Below, piece by piece: positions 45,731-49,886 of a DNA stretch of 49,886 bases (positions are counted from its first letter, which is position 1; each line of letters starts with the position of its first letter). The notes beneath the pieces were generated by a model. The model ran no database searches. It was not told the origin of the DNA and worked only from the letters and a program-made list of their open reading frames with translations. The DNA is from an uncultured Gallionellaceae bacterium (GTDB lineage: Bacteria > Pseudomonadota > Gammaproteobacteria > Burkholderiales > Gallionellaceae): the NCBI GenBank assembly GCA_903876625.1, contig CAIRAO010000025.1, positions 1 through 49,886 of the forward strand, given 5' to 3'. The position numbers and the translations under genes were made by a program.

Positions 45731-46611
45731 GGCGCGGTCTTCTTTCCGGTCACATTGATAAACAAATCTTCCAGCGTCCAGGCACGAATACGCAATTGAT
45801 CCAGATTGATATTATTTTCTATGAGTTGTTGCAAAGTATGATGCAAGTGACTGGTTCTAATCTCCTGAAACTCACCCGTTTGAACTGCGTAGATTCCCAA
45901 CTCATTCAGTTTGCTGCTGGCTACCGTGCTGGGAATTTGCAATACCACATCGCCGAAATGCTCCGTGAGTAATTGTGTCGGCGTCCCTTGGGAGACGATG
46001 CGACCCTTGTCCATAATGGCGATCTCATCACAAAGCGCATAGGCTTCTTCCATGTAGTGCGTGGTTAACACAATCGTTTTATTACGCGATTTGACCAACT
46101 TAACCAGATCCCAGAAGTTGCGTCGTGCTTGAGGATCAAGCCCTGTCGTAGGCTCATCCAAAAAGATAAGTTCCGGATCATTGATTAAAGCCAACGCCAG
46201 CAATAAACGCTGTCGCTGTCCGCCGGATAGCTTTCTCGTGTCACGATCCAAAATATCCTCAAGTGTGCACAACTCGATGATTTCAGAAATTTGCAGTGTC
46301 TGCTGATAAAGGCGCTCAAAAAACTTAAGCGTTTCACGAACCGTCAGGAAGTCTTGCAGCGCAGTGTGTTGAAATTGAATGCCTACTTCCTCGCGATAGC
46401 GAGTCCCCATTGGTTCACCCTTGTAAAGAATGGTGCCACTTGTTGGTAAATTGATCCCTTCAAGTATTTCAATCGTAGTAGTTTTCCCGGCTCCATTTGG
46501 GCCGAGCAAACCAAAGCAGATTCCCTTGGGAATGGAAAGATTGATTCCATCAACGGCAAGCACACCGGGGTATTGCTTGACCAAATTTGTCGCTGTAATG
46601 ATTGCAGACAT
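45727..46611 (-). CDS. ABC transporter ATP-binding protein
   Basis: A 294-residue ATPase. Walker A GLLGPNGAGKTTTIEIL (about residues 34-50), signature LSGGQRQRLLLALALI, Walker B ELIFLDEPTTGLDPQ and H-loop TTHYMEEA are complete. It belongs to the DrrA/CcmA-type exporters that pair with ABC-2 permeases. The C-terminal extension (about 220-294) is common in this group. It is the first gene of a possible five-gene minus-strand unit. Confidence 0.94.
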   Translation of the reverse strand: MSAIITATNLVKQYPGVLAVDGINLSIPKGICFGLLGPNGAGKTTTIEILEGINLPTSGTILYKGEPMGTRYREEVGIQFQHTALQDFLTVRETLKFFERLYQQTLQISEIIELCTLEDILDRDTRKLSGGQRQRLLLALALINDPELIFLDEPTTGLDPQARRNFWDLVKLVKSRNKTIVLTTHYMEEAYALCDEIAIMDKGRIVSQGTPTQLLTEHFGDVVLQIPSTVASSKLNELGIYAVQTGEFQEIRTSHLHHTLQQLIENNINLDQLRIRAWTLEDLFINVTGKKTAP

Positions 46612-46724
46612 AGTTAAATATAGTTAACCAAAAAAGGTGGCTAGCTCATAAATTCGAGACTGCCTATTCTACTTTACTCTGTTAGTTAAACCTAAGATGT
46701 CTACTGTCACTATCTCATAAAAAA

Positions 46725-47111
46725 TTAAAGAAAACGCTTCTTGAAGTGCTGTTGAACTTTTTCCTCTATCTGGTGCGGTGTCATTTTATCGACGGTTTCA
46801 ATTCCTACAATATGCGTTCCCATTCCTTTCACTTCCAGACGCTTTTTAAACTCAACCTTGGCTTCACCCGGACCAAAAATGAAAATAGATTTGGCAGTGG
46901 CAATGTGTTCGATTACTTTGTCATAATATTGGTTGAGATGTGTTTGGAATTGTTTGTCTCGCTGATCGTCTGCTTTGCCATCTGCCGACATGGAGAATCG
47001 GACATGTTTTTCAAGTCCGGATTTAATGTCTTCTACTACGGCATTTAATTCATCTGAAAATACAACGAATGCTTCTCTATGGTCTATCCACAAGCCTACT
47101 TGGTTATACAT
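46725..47111 (-). CDS. Small conserved-looking protein, release-factor (eRF1)-like fold suspected
   Basis: A 128-residue soluble protein beginning MYNQVGLWIDHREAFVVF. The pattern of GLWIDHREA, a middle TAKSIFIFGPGEAKVEFKK and a C-terminal GIETVDKMTPHQIEEKV resembles small bacterial proteins with an eRF1 domain 2/3-like fold, often annotated as host-attachment or translational proteins. That is recalled resemblance, not proof; the GGQ motif is absent. GGAAAC precedes the ATG. It stands alone, 113 bases from the ABC genes. Confidence 0.7.
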   Translation of the reverse strand: MYNQVGLWIDHREAFVVFSDELNAVVEDIKSGLEKHVRFSMSADGKADDQRDKQFQTHLNQYYDKVIEHIATAKSIFIFGPGEAKVEFKKRLEVKGMGTHIVGIETVDKMTPHQIEEKVQQHFKKRFL

Positions 47112-47189
47112 GGTTGTTTCCTATGATTTGATTTTGAAAGGAATGACTCGGGTTGCTACAGTGCGAACTGTATGCTGGCATTGCCACCT

Positions 47190-47215
47190 AATCTGTGTGT
47201 CAGTTCACACAGATT
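47190..47215. repeat. Perfect 10-bp inverted repeat
   Basis: AATCTGTGTG and CACACAGATT with a six-base spacer. It overlaps the stop of the MFS pseudogene and lies about 80 bases upstream of the 128-residue gene. It could be an operator or a terminator stem; there is no T tract. Confidence 0.6.
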
Positions 47216-47653
47216 AACGCAATTTTTTCAGATCAAGTTTGCGCAATTGTGGGGCCAGACAGTCTGTCGCCGATACAACAGCCAGTGTCATGGTGCCGCC
47301 GAATATCACAGATGGAATCAACCCCATGAGACGTGCCGCAAACCAAAAATTTTGCACAGGGCAAATGAAATAATGCAGTGACCAGACCCTGCCACCGCAG
47401 CGAGCAACCAGCGCCCTGCATGTTTACTGACGGGATATCTAGCGAGAAAGATTCCCATCAGAATCGGTCCGGCGGCGGGAGCAGTACGCAAAATACCGAG
47501 TCCCTCGGGGCCATAATAAAACACATCATGTACCAAAGCGGGATCGCACCTCCAAACAATACTGCAAACATATCCAGGGCTTGCGCTCCGAGAATTATCT
47601 GGTGTCCAAAGACAAAACCCAACCCTTCACCGATACTGGTAAATATAAAGGAC
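47214..47653 (-). pseudogene. Decayed MFS transporter (C-terminal remnant)
   Basis: The minus strand encodes three pieces of one MFS_3-type permease in different frames. First comes [20 protein letters not shown] with [10 protein letters not shown]. Then, after a frameshift near 47535, [21 protein letters not shown] through FALCKIF. Then, after a second junction near 47350, AARLMGLIPSVIFGGTMTL to LRKLDLKKLR and a stop. In intact relatives about 50 residues lie between the FALxKIFW and AARLMG segments, so an internal deletion is inferred. The N-terminal half is missing and an in-frame TAG lies just upstream. It is not expected to make a working protein. Confidence 0.8.
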
Positions 47654-47718
47654 TAACTGAACTCGAAAAGCCAGTAACTTAAGAAAACTGCCATTGCTTA
47701 ACAAACTTTTTGGAAAAG

Positions 47719-47770
47719 TGGGCGAAAATGATTGCATACTGTTTCGATTAATCGATTTGTTTCGCCCACC
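47719..47770. repeat. Inverted repeat with nested palindrome
   Basis: GTGGGCGAAA (47719-47728) and TTTCGCCCAC (47761-47770) are perfect complements. The 32-base loop contains the palindrome TCGATTAATCGA (47745-47756). It starts 9 bases after the stop of the metallo-hydrolase gene and may stabilise or end its transcript. Confidence 0.6.
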
Positions 47771-47778
47771 TCAAAATA

Positions 47779-48738
47779 TTATTTTAGGGATGTGTAATTT
47801 GCCGGGATCCAGATATAACCTTGATCTCCATTACGCAAATGTCCGATTCCCGGAAAGGAAATATGCGCTCCTGCAACCCAATAGCCTTGCTTGGCTGCAT
47901 CTGCAAAGGCTTTTTTGCGTTCTGTTGCCGCCAATTTTGAATCCGTATCGAATCCAATTACTACGGAGGGCTCGGGAAACTGCACCGAAGCAACGTGCAT
48001 CAAATCACCCCACAGCACCAGCTTTTGCCCTTTGCTTTCGATTACATAAGTCGTATGCCCGGCTGTATGTCCATAAGCTGAAGTGGCCTTGATTCCTGGC
48101 GTGAGATCAGTATCACCTTTAAATGTCTTAAATTTCCCTGCCTTAACATAGGGATTGAGAGACACCATCGCACCTTGGAAAAATCCTTTAGACTCATTGG
48201 GAGCTTTGTCCAAATTAGCCTGGCTCAGCCAATAATCAGCATCATTCTGATCTGCGCGCACGATCGCATTTGGAAAGGTAAGTTTGTCACCATTCATCAA
48301 TCCACCCACGTGATCGACATGCATGTGGGTGATATAAACTTCATCCACTTGTTCAGGTTGGTAACCTGACGCCTTCAAATTGTTAACCAAATTGCCAAGC
48401 GTAGGGGTAAACAATTTAGCCGCACCTGTATCGACCAAAATGAGTTTTGTGCCCGTGTTGATCAAATAGCCATTGACTGATTCTTCAACAGGATCATTGA
48501 GGAAGTTTTGAGAAAGAGCCGCATCCACTCTCTCAGTCGTCGTATTTCCAAGTAGCTTGCCTGCGGGAAGATTAAAAGTACCATCGGAAAGCGCTGTTAT
48601 TTCAAAGTCACCTATCATCATGCGGTAATAGCCAGGTGCTTGCGTCTTAACTTGCGGCGCAACAGCGTTGGCAATCGGTGCAAAAGGCAAGGCAACGGCA
48701 AGTGTCACCCAGAAAATTAAGCGTTGATAAAACGTCAT
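47779..48738 (-). CDS. Exported metallo-beta-lactamase-fold hydrolase
   Basis: A 319-residue protein. The signal peptide (about residues 1-25) ends in IANA-V. The metallo-beta-lactamase domain shows the metal motif ITHMHVDHVGGLMNGD (HxHxDH), then TSAYGHTAGHTTYVIES, LVLWGDLMHV and a C-terminal GAHISFPGIGHL. It is likely a periplasmic zinc hydrolase of the lactonase/MBL-fold type; lactonase (AHL) activity is one possibility but cannot be shown. The ATG at 48738 is chosen because AAAGGAAA precedes it and the signal peptide then starts cleanly; the frame is open 11 codons upstream. Confidence 0.88.
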   Translation of the reverse strand: MTFYQRLIFWVTLAVALPFAPIANAVAPQVKTQAPGYYRMMIGDFEITALSDGTFNLPAGKLLGNTTTERVDAALSQNFLNDPVEESVNGYLINTGTKLILVDTGAAKLFTPTLGNLVNNLKASGYQPEQVDEVYITHMHVDHVGGLMNGDKLTFPNAIVRADQNDADYWLSQANLDKAPNESKGFFQGAMVSLNPYVKAGKFKTFKGDTDLTPGIKATSAYGHTAGHTTYVIESKGQKLVLWGDLMHVASVQFPEPSVVIGFDTDSKLAATERKKAFADAAKQGYWVAGAHISFPGIGHLRNGDQGYIWIPANYTSLK

Positions 48739-49101
48739 TTGGATTTCCTTTCTTCTTAATTGAGGGGTCAAAAATATAAATTGATCCTTAAGACTATTTG
48801 ACCAGTCTCGATCAATTTAAATAACAGCCATTAGATAATTCAAGTTATTTCACTCGCTGGCAGTTGCTATAGTCTACTGCAAACTACTCTGGGAAAAACC
48901 CTATTAACGTTGGAGTTATATAGATGATCAAACTATATATTATTTAGCTGGCGAATCCAGTGTGCAAATTGACAGGGGCATTATCAAAACTTCGCACACT
49001 TCATATTCACCCGAACTACAATACTGATATGGACGGTTACACTTGTAAATGGGAGAAAGAACATCCAAACAAGACTGTAAAATAGTCCAAAGGAAATTTC
49101 T
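48739..49101. other. Boundary region before phage-like genes
   Basis: A 363-base AT-rich space. It should hold the promoter of the minus-strand hydrolase and, further right, the candidate amber-interrupted ORF at 48924-49085. It is the likely transition from chromosome backbone to mobile DNA; no direct repeat or integrase was seen in the window. Confidence 0.4.
48924..49085 (+). pseudogene. Candidate small ORF interrupted by amber codon
   Basis: GGAG (48912-48915) lies 8 bases before ATG 48924. The frame reads MIKLYII, then TAG (48945-48947), then 45 further codons (LANPVCKLTGALSKL ... CKWEKEHPNKTVK) to TAG at 49083. Either a small gene broken by one base change or a chance open frame. The next gene begins 16 bases later. 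Confidence 0.3.
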
Positions 49102-49428
49102 ATGGTCCGCACTATCCGTAAGCGTCCACGCCCAAAACCTCACGAGTTCTATCCCATCTTGTCGCGCTCCCATAAAGGATGTGAGTCGTGCGACTACTGC
49201 GACAGTTGCATGGCTGAGTTTGCCGAACAAGCAGAGAGCGAGCGTCTAGGGCACGTGTGGACAGTGGTAGAAGGCAAAGTGGTATTCATGGAAGACGCTA
49301 TCGCAGAGTCTATACTGGGCAGGCCGCTGAATTACAAAGAGGCGGCGATACACAAAGACCAGAACCCCCTAAACAATACCCGTGCCAACATCGAGATCGT
49401 AACGATTCCAGACATGGGCGAAGAATAA
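49102..49428 (+). CDS. Phage-type protein with HNH-like C-terminus
   Basis: A 108-residue protein. The N-terminus is basic (MVRTIRKRPRPKPHEFYPIL), followed by a Cys cluster CESCDYCDSC (about residues 27-36) that may bind zinc. The C-terminal part, LGRPLNYKEAAIHKDQNPLNNTRANIEIV, resembles the core of HNH homing-type endonucleases (usual form HxDGNPLNNRxxNL), with one His, the central Asn-Asn and a final Asn: an H-N-N-like arrangement. AAAGGAA precedes the ATG. It could be a small phage nuclease or a DNA-binding protein derived from one; activity is uncertain. Confidence 0.75.
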   Translation: MVRTIRKRPRPKPHEFYPILSRSHKGCESCDYCDSCMAEFAEQAESERLGHVWTVVEGKVVFMEDAIAESILGRPLNYKEAAIHKDQNPLNNTRANIEIVTIPDMGEE

Positions 49429-49481
49429 TCCTTGCTTTCGGCGCAGGATAATGGTAGGATGTTTGCATTGGGAGAGGAAAT

Positions 49482-49676
49482 ATGTCAATAATGAACGGTC
49501 CCGTAGTTTGGGGTGGAGATAAAGTGGTTTGTCTTGGGTGTGGACGAGCTCTTATCCACTTAATCGACTCTCGGAATCAACGTATCGTTGCCAAGCATGA
49601 CACGCGGGGATGCGAGAACGATGAGAAAACTTTTGCACTTCCTCTCCAGCAAATGATTGAGGTGCATGATGTTTGA
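49482..49676 (+). CDS. Small hypothetical Cys-containing protein, phage-like
   Basis: A 64-residue protein with a CLGC pair (residues 17-20), a His (39) and a further Cys (44), suggesting a small zinc-binding site. No family recognised. GAGAGGAA lies before the ATG. The stop overlaps the start of the next gene, the compact packing typical of phage genomes. Confidence 0.65.
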   Translation: MSIMNGPVVWGGDKVVCLGCGRALIHLIDSRNQRIVAKHDTRGCENDEKTFALPLQQMIEVHDV

Positions 49677-49886
49677 TTACCTATCATCCTCTATCGGTCC
49701 TGTCGTCGATGGGTTGGAAGACTACGAGAAAATCTACGCTCTCGAACAGCCTGAGTATATTCCTTTGCGCACCCTGCCGGGAGAGAACGGGAACAGCGCA
49801 ATAACGCGATGGGAACTTTCTCCTGCGCAGCGTCAAGCCATAGTAGACGGTGCAGACATTTTCCTTGAGGTTATTCACTTTGGTGG
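49669..49886 (+). CDS. Partial gene running off window end, phage-like
   Basis: At least 72 codons remain open to the last base. The ATG at 49669 has GAGG 6 bases upstream and overlaps the preceding gene by 8 bases; an ATG 3 bases earlier is too close to the ribosome site. The visible sequence (TRWELSPAQRQAIVDGADIF and so on) resembles small conserved phage proteins with a WxLxxxERxxI-GADIFL pattern, as I recall them. No function is assigned; the 3' end is missing. Confidence 0.65.
   Translation, partial: MFDYLSSSIGPVVDGLEDYEKIYALEQPEYIPLRTLPGENGNSAITRWELSPAQRQAIVDGADIFLEVIHFG

Overview
The window is about 50 kb of mostly core chromosome from a Gram-negative, flagellated proteobacterium. The gene order (yebC-ruvC-ruvA-ruvB-ybgC-tolQRAB-pal-cpoB-queE-queC-tRNA-Lys), the Tol-Pal outer-membrane system, the FliA-type flagellar promoters and the sequence style point to a betaproteobacterium. 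An autotrophic Nitrosomonadales/Gallionellaceae-like host is my inference, not proven by any single marker.

Layout. 0-1.5 kb: the end of a flagellar locus. A near-consensus sigma-28 promoter drives a 61-residue unknown protein and FlaG; then come an AT-rich gap and a 64-residue unknown protein. 1.5-4.9 kb: a TonB-like protein and an RNB-domain RNase (minus strand), and an exported four-EF-hand protein. 5.1-15.6 kb: one long plus-strand gene train. It holds yebC, the Holliday-junction genes ruvCAB with a UbiA-type prenyltransferase embedded between ruvC and ruvA, the complete Tol-Pal envelope system, two queuosine/7-deazaguanine genes, and tRNA-Lys(UUU) with its own strong promoter. 15.6-18.6 kb: an AT-rich stretch after the tRNA, with a type I dehydroquinase, a STAS protein, an exported Ala/Lys-rich protein and an orphan. 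18.6-30.4 kb: peptidoglycan hydrolases (NlpC/P60 lipoprotein, MltB), thioredoxin reductase, an Smr protein, an Aer-like aerotaxis receptor with its own sigma-28 promoter, a small barrel protein, a small winged-helix protein, a START-like protein, a dimeric dUTPase, an MFS permease, NudC, and a PAS-GGDEF-EAL protein.

30.4-38.4 kb is a two-carbon/glycolate salvage block: glycerate 2-kinase, glycolate oxidase glcDEF and malate synthase G. Two near-identical GC-rich foldback elements bracket glcDEF. 38.4-46.6 kb (minus strand): dnaE, a FliL-like protein, an SPFH/NfeD pair, a short-chain dehydrogenase and an ABC-2 exporter. 46.7-48.7 kb: a small unknown protein, a decayed MFS pseudogene and an exported metallo-beta-lactamase-fold hydrolase.

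The last kilobase (about 48.9-49.9 kb) changes character. It has short, tightly packed plus-strand genes with Cys-rich and HNH-like features, one candidate amber-interrupted ORF and one gene cut by the window edge. It looks like the edge of a prophage or other mobile element and is the only clearly accessory part. I did not find a defence island, CRISPR array, transposase or complete new system. The best leads are the phage-like right edge, the foldback elements around glcDEF, the prenyltransferase inside ruvCAB, and the small unknown protein under sigma-28 control.
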